From: Atopobiaceae bacterium
GTDB lineage: Bacteria > Actinomycetota > Coriobacteriia > Coriobacteriales > Atopobiaceae
DNA: 64,000 nucleotides
Direction of reading: 5' to 3'
NCBI GenBank assembly: GCA_017545665.1
Contig: JAFWKQ010000050.1
Coordinates: forward strand, 60,393 to 124,392
In this document: positions 1 to 8,416 of the stretch, one piece after another
Position numbering within the stretch: position 1 is the stretch's first letter
Layout: the number at the start of each line of letters is the position of its first letter
Translations under genes and position numbers: made by a program
The notes under the pieces: generated by a model
The model's database searches: none
Told to the model about the DNA's origin: nothing
Seen by the model: the letters and a program-made list of their open reading frames with translations, nothing else

Positions 1-720
1 AGCCTTGGAATTCCCTTTGTGCCTTGTACGGGCAGGCCCGTGAGCGCGGTTCCCCATAAAATACTGATGCATCGCGCCACGCGCTATGCGGTTGGGGCAA
101 ACGGTGCCGTGATTCAGGACGTCAACACAGGCCAACGTCTTCATGTTGAGGGCATTCGCAAGAGTGCCGTCATGGAGCTTTATGAGCGAGTGAGGGAGCT
201 CAACACTACCTTCGATGTGTTTGCCGACGGAGAGGTGTTTGCCGAACGATGGCGCTACGAAGCCATGGGAAGCTACGGCATAGACGAGCCGACTTTGGAT
301 ATGCTACGAAAGGTGCGCCAACCCGTGGATCTGAATGTGCCCGAATTGGTGCAGCGCGCACATGCCGTAGAGAAGATCACGTGCTTTTGGAAGAGCGAGA
401 GCGATTGCGCGGGGCTGTCGAAAGCCATAGAGGGCATACCAGGGCTTTGTAGCTCCCATGGGCATCCCAGGAACTTCGAACTGCAGGCAAAGGGTGTTTC
501 CAAGGGCTTTGCGCTCGAGTGGCTGTGCGAGCATACGGGCATCTCCACGAGCGCCGTTGTGGCGTTTGGTGACGAGTCTAATGACATACCGCTCCTCGAG
601 GCGGCGGGAATGGGTGTGGCCATGCAAAACGCCATTCCTGAAGTGCAGGCCGTGGCAGACGCAACAACGACATCCAACGACGACGCGGGAGTCGCGCGCT
701 TTCTTGAGCGCGTGCTTTAA
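1..720 (+). CDS. HAD-IIB (Cof-type) phosphatase, 5' end outside window
   Basis: The frame is open from base 1, so the gene starts upstream of the window. The first visible residues, LGIPFVPCTGRP, match HAD motif II (the T-G-R of Cof-type phosphatases), so the internal GTG at 19 is not the start. The C-terminal part carries the usual K (in KGVSKGFALEWL) and the acidic motif GDESNDIPLLEAAG, which binds Mg2+. The cap domain lies between them. About 35 N-terminal residues with the nucleophile DxD motif are missing at the edge. Such enzymes are cytoplasmic phosphatases acting on sugar phosphates or nucleotides; the substrate cannot be read from sequence. It converges on the GH25 gene. Confidence 0.88.
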   Translation, partial: SLGIPFVPCTGRPVSAVPHKILMHRATRYAVGANGAVIQDVNTGQRLHVEGIRKSAVMELYERVRELNTTFDVFADGEVFAERWRYEAMGSYGIDEPTLDMLRKVRQPVDLNVPELVQRAHAVEKITCFWKSESDCAGLSKAIEGIPGLCSSHGHPRNFELQAKGVSKGFALEWLCEHTGISTSAVVAFGDESNDIPLLEAAGMGVAMQNAIPEVQAVADATTTSNDDAGVARFLERVL

Positions 721-751
721 TGCGCCACAGCATAGTTCCCATCTGTGAAAC

Positions 752-813
752 AAAAAAGGAACGGTCCCCAGGTTACCCACCCTTGAGGGTGGTGTGACCC
801 GGGGACCGTTCCT
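752..813 (-). terminator. Intrinsic terminator of the GH25 gene
   Basis: A long hairpin lies between two convergent genes. The outer arms at 757-769 and 801-813 are perfectly complementary over 13 bp, with a second stem of about 11 bp inside (around 771-799). On the minus strand the stem is followed by six T (plus-strand A run 752-757), so it fits a Rho-independent terminator for the minus-strand GH25 gene. There is no T run on the plus strand. The outer arms carry a GGGGACCGTTCC motif related to the palindrome at 27531-27573. Confidence 0.75.
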
Positions 814-857
814 AAGGCGAAACAACCAGCGTCGTTGCCCCGCCTATTCGAATTACG

Positions 858-3851
858 CTATCCCTGCAGTCTTTTCCAGTCGCTCGCGGATCCGTAGAAG
901 ACGTTGCAGTCAAAGTATTCGCAGCCACCGTTGCGAGACAGGACGCCAGTGGAGGTGTATTGGTGAATGGTGGGATAGGTTCCCCACGCTCCCCATTTCC
1001 TGCTGGATTGCCACGGGTTGCTCTGGTAGCCGTACACGTCGTCGTAGTCTGGATACTCTGCTCCCCACAGCGGATAACTGCTGGCTACGGTAGACCAGTT
1101 ATAGGCATTGGTATAGCTCTTGCTCGTATAGAGAAGAGGGGTGCCGCCAAAGCGTAGCTTGAGCCTGTCGAGGAACTTCTTGCACCAAGCAACGTCTTTT
1201 CCGGTGTCGAACAGCTTGTTGCCAGCTCCCTCCCAGTCCAGGCAGGCAATGGCACGGCCTTTGTAGTCCTTGATGGCGTTGTAGAAGGAGTCTGCCTCTG
1301 CTATGGCGTCGCCACCATTGGCATAGTGATAGAAGCCTATGAGACGCCCTGTGCTCAGCGCCTGTTCGGCCATGAGCTTATAACGCGTGTTATAGATAGT
1401 GCCTTGTACGCCTTCGGTAGCCTTGATGATGAAGAAATCGCCTTCGACCTCGGAAAGACGTAGGGTCCTGGCGCTCGAGCCGTTGCCCCAGTCGTGTCCA
1501 GATACGTCTACGCCGTAGAGCTGGCGTGAGTAAAAGTAAGGAACGCTGACGGAACCGGGGGCACTCGAGCCCTTTGCCACGACCTTAACCTGATAGGCCT
1601 CAATGGGGTATGCTGCGGAGTCCGCTCCGGCGCTGGCGCCGTTCTTGGCCCAGCCCAGCCAGCCTTTGTTTGCGCAGTGAGCGCGATACCATACGTCATA
1701 CAGGGAGGTGGCGCTACCGGTGAGCTCAAAGCGAATGGCAGTAATCTTTTTACCGCTCTGACCGGCATTATTACCATCGTATGCCCAGCTCTGCCACTTG
1801 CCTGCGTCGCTGGAAACCGCATAGCGAATGCCTGCGCCAGATGCACCAGAGAGCGTTGCGTTAATGAAATCGATTCGGCCTGACTTGCCGGTGGTGCCAC
1901 CCGTATCGCCGTTGCTCCTGTTGCCGAGCCAGCCGCCGCCAACGGCGTGCGTGTTATAGGTGACCGACAGATTGCCCAAATACGGCATGGGATAAGAGCC
2001 GGAGCTGGAGGGCGCCGTTCCATTACGCGGCACAAGCATGATTTGGAGGGCTTCCATGCGCCAGCCACGTCCGCTTGAACCGCATAGGTCGCCATCTTTT
2101 GCCCAGGCCATCCAACCAATATTTTGCACGTGAGTACGATAGTAGACGCTGTACTGGTCTTTCGCTTTGCCAGTGAGCTCGATTTGCATTGCCTCTACGC
2201 GCAGGCCCTTGCCGCTTGTGCCCGCCATCGCACCGTTTGACACCCAATTCTGCCAGCCGATGTTTTGCACGTGCATGCGATATCGGACGCCGCCGTCGAT
2301 GCCCATGGTGGCAATGTGGATTGCCTCTATGCGCAGGCCCTTACCGCTCGTACCTGCCAATGCGCCGTTGGTTACCTCGTTTTGCCAACCGATGTTTTGC
2401 ACATGGGCCTGGTATCGTATTCCAGGACCACCAGATACGATGCTGTGATACGTGCTGCCGCTGGTGCCGTTAGACGGAGGCGCCTCGCCTTTGCGCACGA
2501 GTACGACCTCTACGGCTTCCACGCGCAATCCCTTGCCCGAAGTGCCGGCAATCTGGCCATTCTTCTTCCATGCCTGCCAGCCGATATTCTGCACGTGTCC
2601 ACGGTAGTAGATGTCGTGAGTGTTTGCGATGTTTCCGGTAAGCCTCAGCTTAATGGCCTCAACGCGCAGGCCCTTGCCGCTCGTGCCCGCCATCGTGTCG
2701 CTTCCGACCTCGTCTTGCCAACCGATGTTTTGTACGTGCGCCTGGCAGCGGATGTCGCCACTCGCATTCTTAAGGCGGAAGTAAAAGCCCTCAACGCGCA
2801 GTCCCTTGCCGGAAGTGCCGCCAAGCTCACCGTCCTTGACCCATCTCTGCCAACCGATGTTTTGCACGTGGGTGCGATACTCCACGGAGGGCGTTGCAGC
2901 CTCTGCCTGCAACGCATCGGAAGACTCGCTGCTGCTTGATGCGACTGGCTTTTTGTCTTCCGTGGCGTTTGAGGGCTGATCCGCGTCGTTGGATTGGGCT
3001 ACGACTGCCACAGAAGGGTCTGCCTTCGTCTCTGCTGAGTCGGTTGCTTCGTCCTGCTTTGAGTCGGTTGCATCCTCGGCAATCGTGCCAACAGTAGGCT
3101 TGTCGCCCTTTTTGGTAAGGAGTACCTCAATATCGCATAGAGCTGCAAGCTCGCTCGATTGCAGCTCCTTACCGTTGTGAACCCAGCCAAGCCAAGTGCC
3201 ATCCGCGTTCATCGCGCGATACCAAAGATCGTACTTGTCTATGGCTTCGTCGGGAAGATGCAGCTGTATGCCCGTAATCCCACCTTCGCTTGTGGCGGCA
3301 TTTGGGGTAGCTGTCCACGTTTCCTGCCACGCGCCCAACAGGTTGCGCACGCGATAGGTGGTGTTGCCAAGCACCTCGTCGTCGCATTTAAGCTCGATTG
3401 CGTCAAAAGCGGTCGCGGGAGAGGGCTCACTCTTGGTCGCGTTGGCCTCTTTGTTCTTCCCGGCTCCTTCAAGAGCCTTTTGATGCGAGTCGAAAGAGGC
3501 CCAACCCTCATCGTTTGCCCACTGCTCGGCATCAAGCGCATGCGTTCTAAACCAAACTACGGGCAAAGATGCCTGCTGCGGCTCGCTTGCCTGACCATCT
3601 TGCTTCTCGTCTTGCTGCTCGGGGACGGTCTGAGGAACTTCGACCTTGCCTGTTGAGTTTCCGTCCGTATTGGTAGGCGTTGTCTCCGTGGGTTTCTGCT
3701 CCGTTTGGAGATTTTCCGTTTCCGACGGAGTAGAAACGCTGCCGTTGGCATCGTTCGTACCGGCGTCTGCAAAGGCAGCGAACGGAATGCTCGCCATACA
3801 CAGAATAAAAGCGAGCGTGAGGACAAGGCTTTGCTTGAGCTTTGTTTTCAT
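858..3851 (-). CDS. Secreted GH25 muramidase with ChW repeats
   Basis: A 997-residue exported lysozyme-like enzyme that would cut the MurNAc-GlcNAc bond of peptidoglycan. Residues 1-29 are a signal peptide (KTK positive start, hydrophobic core, cleavage near AAFADA). A Thr/Glu/Ser/Asp-rich linker follows, interrupted by about twelve ChW (clostridial hydrophobic with conserved W) repeats. Six are near-identical units with HVQNIGW and GTSGKGLR; the others are diverged. The GH25 domain starts near residue 779 (YGVDVSGHDWG), with catalytic acidic residues in CLDWEG near 872-874. ATG start with RBS GAAGGAAGG seven bases upstream. ChW repeats probably hold it at the cell surface. A role in turnover of its own wall or attack on other cells cannot be told apart. 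Confidence 0.92.
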   Translation of the reverse strand: MKTKLKQSLVLTLAFILCMASIPFAAFADAGTNDANGSVSTPSETENLQTEQKPTETTPTNTDGNSTGKVEVPQTVPEQQDEKQDGQASEPQQASLPVVWFRTHALDAEQWANDEGWASFDSHQKALEGAGKNKEANATKSEPSPATAFDAIELKCDDEVLGNTTYRVRNLLGAWQETWTATPNAATSEGGITGIQLHLPDEAIDKYDLWYRAMNADGTWLGWVHNGKELQSSELAALCDIEVLLTKKGDKPTVGTIAEDATDSKQDEATDSAETKADPSVAVVAQSNDADQPSNATEDKKPVASSSSESSDALQAEAATPSVEYRTHVQNIGWQRWVKDGELGGTSGKGLRVEGFYFRLKNASGDIRCQAHVQNIGWQDEVGSDTMAGTSGKGLRVEAIKLRLTGNIANTHDIYYRGHVQNIGWQAWKKNGQIAGTSGKGLRVEAVEVVLVRKGEAPPSNGTSGSTYHSIVSGGPGIRYQAHVQNIGWQNEVTNGALAGTSGKGLRIEAIHIATMGIDGGVRYRMHVQNIGWQNWVSNGAMAGTSGKGLRVEAMQIELTGKAKDQYSVYYRTHVQNIGWMAWAKDGDLCGSSGRGWRMEALQIMLVPRNGTAPSSSGSYPMPYLGNLSVTYNTHAVGGGWLGNRSNGDTGGTTGKSGRIDFINATLSGASGAGIRYAVSSDAGKWQSWAYDGNNAGQSGKKITAIRFELTGSATSLYDVWYRAHCANKGWLGWAKNGASAGADSAAYPIEAYQVKVVAKGSSAPGSVSVPYFYSRQLYGVDVSGHDWGNGSSARTLRLSEVEGDFFIIKATEGVQGTIYNTRYKLMAEQALSTGRLIGFYHYANGGDAIAEADSFYNAIKDYKGRAIACLDWEGAGNKLFDTGKDVAWCKKFLDRLKLRFGGTPLLYTSKSYTNAYNWSTVASSYPLWGAEYPDYDDVYGYQSNPWQSSRKWGAWGTYPTIHQYTSTGVLSRNGGCEYFDCNVFYGSASDWKRLQG
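2040..2885 (-). repeat. Tandem ChW-repeat coding array
   Basis: Six in-frame units of about 45-60 codons in the GH25 gene share nearly the same DNA around the HVQNIGW codons (near 2112, 2258, 2386, 2580, 2723 and 2855). Spacing is 130-190 bp. The high identity suggests recent unit duplication or recombination, so copy number may vary between strains. Confidence 0.8.
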
Positions 3852-3954
3852 AGTGAGCCTTCCTTCGAAATATAGAGACCATTTAGGCTAACATATGAAT
3901 TGTATGGGTTCAAAAAAAGATATGAGATGCACAGAAGAAAGCTGCAGATTCCCG

Positions 3955-4058
3955 GTCGTGCCCACGCACGCGCCGCCTCGCAAGCGGCGACTCACGAAGT
4001 GAGCGAGCGAAGCGAGCGCGAAGCCGCATGCGATCGGGAGCGGGGGCTCCTTCCACGG
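3955..4058. repeat. Dispersed structured repeat, copy A
   Basis: Core at 3988-4018 with the hairpin CTCAC-GAA-GTGAG followed by CGAGCGAAGCGAGCG. It is flanked by arms that pair over about 10 bp (CGCAAGCGGC with GCCGCATGCG, one mismatch). It lies between the start of the GH25 gene and the end of rlmKL. Other copies are near 9810, 16836, 21870, 36534 and 63940. Confidence 0.8.
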
Positions 4059-4086
4059 GTGGGTGTTGGTTCTCGTCGGGTGATTC

Positions 4087-6327
4087 TTAAAGATCTCGCG
4101 GTGTGCGTCGCACGAGGTAGGCGTGATGGACGCGCGCGTTTCGACGGAAGTCCTCGGGAATGGTTTGCTCGGTTATGTCCTCTATCTGGACTCCCGCCTT
4201 AGCGAGCTTTTGCGTATCTGGCTTAAAGGACTTGAGGTTGCAGGAAAACACGCAAATGCCGTTTTGGGTTAGGAGACGAGATACGCTAATAAGAAGCTCT
4301 GCATGGTCGCGCTGCACGTCGAACGACCGCCTTCCCATGCGACTCGAATTAGAGAAGGTCGGCACATCGCAAAAGACGAGGTCCCACCGATTTTTCGTTC
4401 TGCGTTGCTCGCGCACCCAAGAAACTACGTCGGTCTGAACGTATTCGTGGTTGGGACCCGTAAAGCCGTTGCGTTGCATGTTGCGCCGAGCCCAGTCAAG
4501 CGAGGGGCGCGAAAGGTCCACCGTGGTGGTGTAGCGCATGCCTCCATCGGCGGCATAGCAAGTCGCCGATCCCGTATAGGCAAAGAGATTCAAAAAGCGC
4601 TTCGATCCTTTGGTCTGCTTAGCCATCTCGCGAATCATGGCGCGTGTGTCGCGGTGGTCCAAGAATATGCCGCAGTCCAGGCGACTGGAAAAGTTCACCT
4701 CAAACAAGAGGCCGCCTTCGTCAATAAGGTGTGAGCCAGGAGCGAGGGGAGAAGGGTGCTTTGCGTTGCGATTGGCGGGCTTGATGCCACGAGCCTCTGC
4801 TGCGTACTGCGAGCCGCCTTTGTCACGCTTGCGTATGCGGAGGAAGGTATTCTCCTCGCGCACTTCCAAAATGCGTGGTGCGATTGCGAGCACGTCCATA
4901 AGGCGACAACGCGCAAGGTCCTTGTCGACTCCTTTGGGAGGGGCATACTCGTATATCTGAAGCCATCGTTGGCCGCTGGTGTTTCCGGTGACGGGATCGC
5001 AGCCTTGGAAGAGGTCGATCGTAACCGCGTAGTCGGGAAGATCCGCGTCGTATACGCGGTAGCAGCTTACGTCGGTGCGACGTGCCCACTTTGCGCGCGC
5101 CCGTGCGATTTTTTTTAGCCGTGCCGCGAATTGATCGCTCGCCGGCACAAGAACCGTAACGTCTTTGCCTGGCTCTACCTCTACGGTGGGAAGGGGCGTC
5201 TGGTTGCCCTCGGGTCGAATGGCCATCATTGCCAGGGCGTCCCTTCCCAGCTTTCCCCAAAGCACCGTCTTGCTCTCGTTTCGCAAAAAGGCTTCGGGCA
5301 ATTTGTTGCGTGCGGCAACAGAGACGATTGACGGCTGTGTTTCCTGTGCTATGCGGGCAAGAGTGCCGAGCCAAGACGACTCCTTGGCCATCTCATGCTC
5401 ACGTATGTCCGAAAGGTCGGCCACAAGGCAGGAGACGTCTTGGGGGAGCGCCTCGGTTGACGACGAGAGCGGCGTAACCTGAATGGATATGCCGAGCGAA
5501 CGCAGGATGCTTTTCGCGCGGAGGCTTATCGATCCCAGACTGCGTGCGTAGAGCCTTACGGAGACGTCGGCGTCTTTCCTCTCTTGCGCTTCCTGCGCGA
5601 AACCTTCCCAAAGGCCCTCGTCGTGGTGAGTCCAGCGCTCGAAGCCCCATTGGGCGCGCAAGAGGCCAGGGGCAAAGGAGCACGCCACCAAAGCGGCCTC
5701 GATGAGCAGATGGTCTGGGTTGCTTGCGAGGGCGAGCAGGGTGGAGGCGTTGTTTGCGGCCTCGAAGCTCCATTGTCCCAGGGCGAGCAACGCTGCGGCA
5801 TAGTCAGGCCTCAGTCCGGCGCCTGATCGCCCTCGTTCGTAACCACGGTTGAAGAGCGGCGACCCGGCCAGGTCGATGCCTAGCGTGGCGTGATTGCCAG
5901 AGACGCGTGCAACTAAGCGCATGTTCGGATTTTTGGGATCTGCCAAAGGGCGTGTGCTTCGCTTGCTGTATATGCGATCTGCAATCGCATCCTTCACGCG
6001 CAACGCGGTAAAACGTGTGTTGCGCAAGGCCTCGTTAATTCCGCTGGCGTCTATCGCAAAAGAAGCGTTGGGAGGAACGTGGTCTTCCCACGGCAGGGCA
6101 AGGGCCTCTTCGTAAAGGGCATCCGACGAAGTTGCGCTCACACGTCCCAAGACCACGATTACCCTTGAGGCAATGCGAGACCAAAGGCACGCGCGATATG
6201 CGGCGTCCAGCGGTCCCGAAAACGACACCTGCCCCGTGAGGGGACGAATGCCGGAAATGCTTTGTGCTGCAAGCTCGTTTGCCAAGAGCCGCTCGAATCC
6301 CGCAGGACAGGTGGCAAAGAATTCCAT
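4087..6327 (-). CDS. rlmL: RlmKL-type 23S rRNA methyltransferase, RlmL half degenerate
   Basis: 746 residues, close to the 702 of E. coli RlmKL, with the same order: THUMP-type RNA-binding part (about 1-155), RlmL-like N2-methyltransferase part (about 155-390), RlmK-like N7-methyltransferase part (about 470-746). The RlmK half keeps its SAM loop NLFAYTGSATCYAADGG and the CDVPTFSNS motif. In the RlmL half the family motif DPMCGSGTLLIEAA is reduced to ASNPDHLLIEAA (near 202-212), and the NPPYGERL motif is missing (CLVADLSDIRE near 300-310). That half probably cannot bind SAM, so only G2069 N7 methylation is expected. The start chosen is the ATG at 6327 (RBS GGAG); a longer frame to 6504 has a non-homologous Arg-rich leader. 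Confidence 0.88.
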   Translation of the reverse strand: MEFFATCPAGFERLLANELAAQSISGIRPLTGQVSFSGPLDAAYRACLWSRIASRVIVVLGRVSATSSDALYEEALALPWEDHVPPNASFAIDASGINEALRNTRFTALRVKDAIADRIYSKRSTRPLADPKNPNMRLVARVSGNHATLGIDLAGSPLFNRGYERGRSGAGLRPDYAAALLALGQWSFEAANNASTLLALASNPDHLLIEAALVACSFAPGLLRAQWGFERWTHHDEGLWEGFAQEAQERKDADVSVRLYARSLGSISLRAKSILRSLGISIQVTPLSSSTEALPQDVSCLVADLSDIREHEMAKESSWLGTLARIAQETQPSIVSVAARNKLPEAFLRNESKTVLWGKLGRDALAMMAIRPEGNQTPLPTVEVEPGKDVTVLVPASDQFAARLKKIARARAKWARRTDVSCYRVYDADLPDYAVTIDLFQGCDPVTGNTSGQRWLQIYEYAPPKGVDKDLARCRLMDVLAIAPRILEVREENTFLRIRKRDKGGSQYAAEARGIKPANRNAKHPSPLAPGSHLIDEGGLLFEVNFSSRLDCGIFLDHRDTRAMIREMAKQTKGSKRFLNLFAYTGSATCYAADGGMRYTTTVDLSRPSLDWARRNMQRNGFTGPNHEYVQTDVVSWVREQRRTKNRWDLVFCDVPTFSNSSRMGRRSFDVQRDHAELLISVSRLLTQNGICVFSCNLKSFKPDTQKLAKAGVQIEDITEQTIPEDFRRNARVHHAYLVRRTPRDL

Positions 6328-6572
6328 GCTCACTCCATTCCGTCGCCTCGCGGCGACACAAGCTATTTGCAGGTAGAGGAAGCGCCCTCTTCTCCTGCTT
6401 GTGGGCAAGCCAGTCGTTTCTGTTGCTCGCGGCACGTCCATTAGCTTACCAAATATGCCGTCCCCCCTTCCAACCGATGCCATCCGCCTAGCAACTACAT
6501 CCAACGGGCAGAACTATCTATAAACTTATAACAGGTATGGCAAGTACACGAATTGTTTGGAGGGCTGCCCCT

Positions 6573-8294
6573 ATGGACGCAAAAATTCAGGCCGTTATCG
6601 ACGAATGGCAAGAGAAGGTAACGATCGCTGACCTCAAGGAAGAGCTGGATGCGCTTATTGCAGCTAATGACGAAGACAAGCTGTTTGACGCGTTCTATCG
6701 CAGCCTTGAGTTCGGTACCGCTGGCCTGCGCGGTACGTTGGGCGTTGGCACCAACCGCATGAACGAGTACGTTGTCGCTCAGGCGACCAAGGGCGTTGCA
6801 GACTACCTTAACGCTCACTACGAGAACCCCACCCTGGCCCTTGCTCGCGACTCTCGTCTTAAGGGCGAAGAGTTCCAGAAGACCGCGGCTGGCGTTCTTG
6901 CCGCCAATGGCGTACACGTATATGTGTACCCGCGCATCGAGCCGGTCCCCACGCTGTCTTTTGCGGTTCGTTATCTCAAGACCAGCGCCGGCATCGTACT
7001 CACCGCATCTCACAATCCCGCGCCGTATAACGGCTATAAGGTTTACAACGACAATGGCGGCCAGATTGCCAACGAGGCCGCTGACGAGATTTCCGCCACC
7101 ATCGCCAAGGTCAACCCGTTTGACGTTGAGGTAATGGACTTCGACGAGGCTCTGGACAAGGGTCTTGTGGAGTGGATCGACGACGAGGTCATCGACGCCT
7201 TTATCGCCAACGTAAAGAAGGTCTCCGTGCCTGGCTTCAAGGCTGCTGACGGCTACAAGGTCGTCTACACGCCGCTCAACGGCACCGGCATGGAGTGCGT
7301 AACCAAGATCCTCAACGAGATTGGCGTTACCGACGTGTCCGTGGTTGAGGAGCAGAAGAATCCCGACGGCAACTTCCCAACCTGCCAGTATCCCAACCCC
7401 GAGTTCCGCGAGGCCCTCGAGCTCGCGCTCAAGCTGGCCGACGAGGTTAAGCCCAACCTGCTCGTCGCAACCGATCCCGACGCCGACCGTATGGGCACCG
7501 CCATTCCGCATGACGGCGACTACGTGCTGATCTCCGGCAACGAGATGGGCGTTCTGCTTATGGACTGGCTGGCCCAGCAGGCCCAGAAGAACGGTGAGGA
7601 CGTAAAGACCAAGGTTGGCGTTACCACCATCGTATCGTCCTCCATGCCCGACGCGCTTGCCAAGGACTGGGGCTTCGAGGTCCGTCGCGTCCTTACCGGC
7701 TTTAAGTTCATTGGCGATCAGATCGATCAGCTCAAGGATGCTGGCGAGGAAGATCGCTACCTGGTGGGCTTCGAGGAGTCCTACGGCTATCTTGCTGGTA
7801 CGCACGCTCGTGACAAGGACGCCATCGTAGCCACCATGCTGGCCGTCGAGATGGCTTCCGACTACGCTGCCCGCGGCATGGACCTCTACGAGGCCATGGA
7901 AGAGCTGTACAAGAAGTACGGCTACTACCTCAACGGCACCGTAAACGCCAGCTTCCCCGGTGCTTCCGGCGCTCAGAAGATGGCAGACATCATGCAGGGC
8001 CTGCGTGACAACCCGCCCGCAGAGCTTGCTGGCTACAAGGTAACGGGCATCACCGACTACGGCCAGGGCGTAGAGATGCCTCGCGTGGGCGGTCTCCAGA
8101 AGGAGGAGGCACAGGTCCTTCCCGCCACCAACGTCATTGAGTTCCGCCTTGAGGACGACAACAAGATTATCTTCCGTCCCTCTGGTACCGAGCCCAAGGT
8201 TAAGGCGTACCTGTTCTCCAAGGGTGCGACCCGTGCCGAGTCCGAGGCAGTGCGCGACAAGCTCCAGGCTGCAGCCGAAGAAGTTCTTTCGTAG
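6573..8294 (+). CDS. pgcA: Phosphoglucomutase / phospho-sugar mutase
   Basis: A 573-residue cytoplasmic enzyme interconverting glucose 1-phosphate and glucose 6-phosphate (alpha-phosphohexomutase family). All four signatures are present: the phosphoserine loop TASHNPAPYNGYK, the Mg2+ loop DPDADRMG, the sugar loop GFEESYGYLAG and the phosphate loop RPSGTEPKVKAY. The ATG at 6573 has a strong RBS (GGAGGG, eight bases upstream) and fits the family N terminus; an in-frame ATG at 6537 is less likely. The codon choice (GGC, AAG, CTC, GAC) is strongly biased, suggesting high expression. It supplies glucose 1-phosphate, the substrate of RmlA encoded at 30.1 kb. Confidence 0.94.
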   Translation: MDAKIQAVIDEWQEKVTIADLKEELDALIAANDEDKLFDAFYRSLEFGTAGLRGTLGVGTNRMNEYVVAQATKGVADYLNAHYENPTLALARDSRLKGEEFQKTAAGVLAANGVHVYVYPRIEPVPTLSFAVRYLKTSAGIVLTASHNPAPYNGYKVYNDNGGQIANEAADEISATIAKVNPFDVEVMDFDEALDKGLVEWIDDEVIDAFIANVKKVSVPGFKAADGYKVVYTPLNGTGMECVTKILNEIGVTDVSVVEEQKNPDGNFPTCQYPNPEFREALELALKLADEVKPNLLVATDPDADRMGTAIPHDGDYVLISGNEMGVLLMDWLAQQAQKNGEDVKTKVGVTTIVSSSMPDALAKDWGFEVRRVLTGFKFIGDQIDQLKDAGEEDRYLVGFEESYGYLAGTHARDKDAIVATMLAVEMASDYAARGMDLYEAMEELYKKYGYYLNGTVNASFPGASGAQKMADIMQGLRDNPPAELAGYKVTGITDYGQGVEMPRVGGLQKEEAQVLPATNVIEFRLEDDNKIIFRPSGTEPKVKAYLFSKGATRAESEAVRDKLQAAAEEVLS

Positions 8295-8330
8295 CCGGTT
8301 CTCAGCACAAAGGCAGTGCATTCAAATGGA

Positions 8331-8361
8331 AGGCGCCCTGCGTATGCGGGGCGCCTTTTTT
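8331..8361 (+). terminator. Intrinsic terminator of the phosphoglucomutase gene
   Basis: Stem AGGCGCCC (8331-8338) pairs with GGGCGCCT (8349-8356) around a ten-base loop and is followed by six T on the plus strand, 37 bases after the stop codon. Confidence 0.88.
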
Positions 8362-8416
8362 GGGGATTGGGTCGCAAGTGGCACAGTTATACCTGGTCTA
8401 AGTGTGCCACGCAGTC

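Noticed and set aside
1..720. GTG at base 19 as the start of the HAD protein
   Set aside because: The six codons before it continue the conserved motif II region, so the true start lies outside the window.
3955..4058. CRISPR array from the repeated CGAGCGAAGCGAGCG units
   Set aside because: The copies are single and kilobases apart, with no regular spacers and no cas genes.
6495..8321. A 608-codon open frame antisense to the phosphoglucomutase gene
   Set aside because: It is a shadow of the strong codon bias of the sense gene; no RBS, no recognisable domain, and the sense protein has every family motif.
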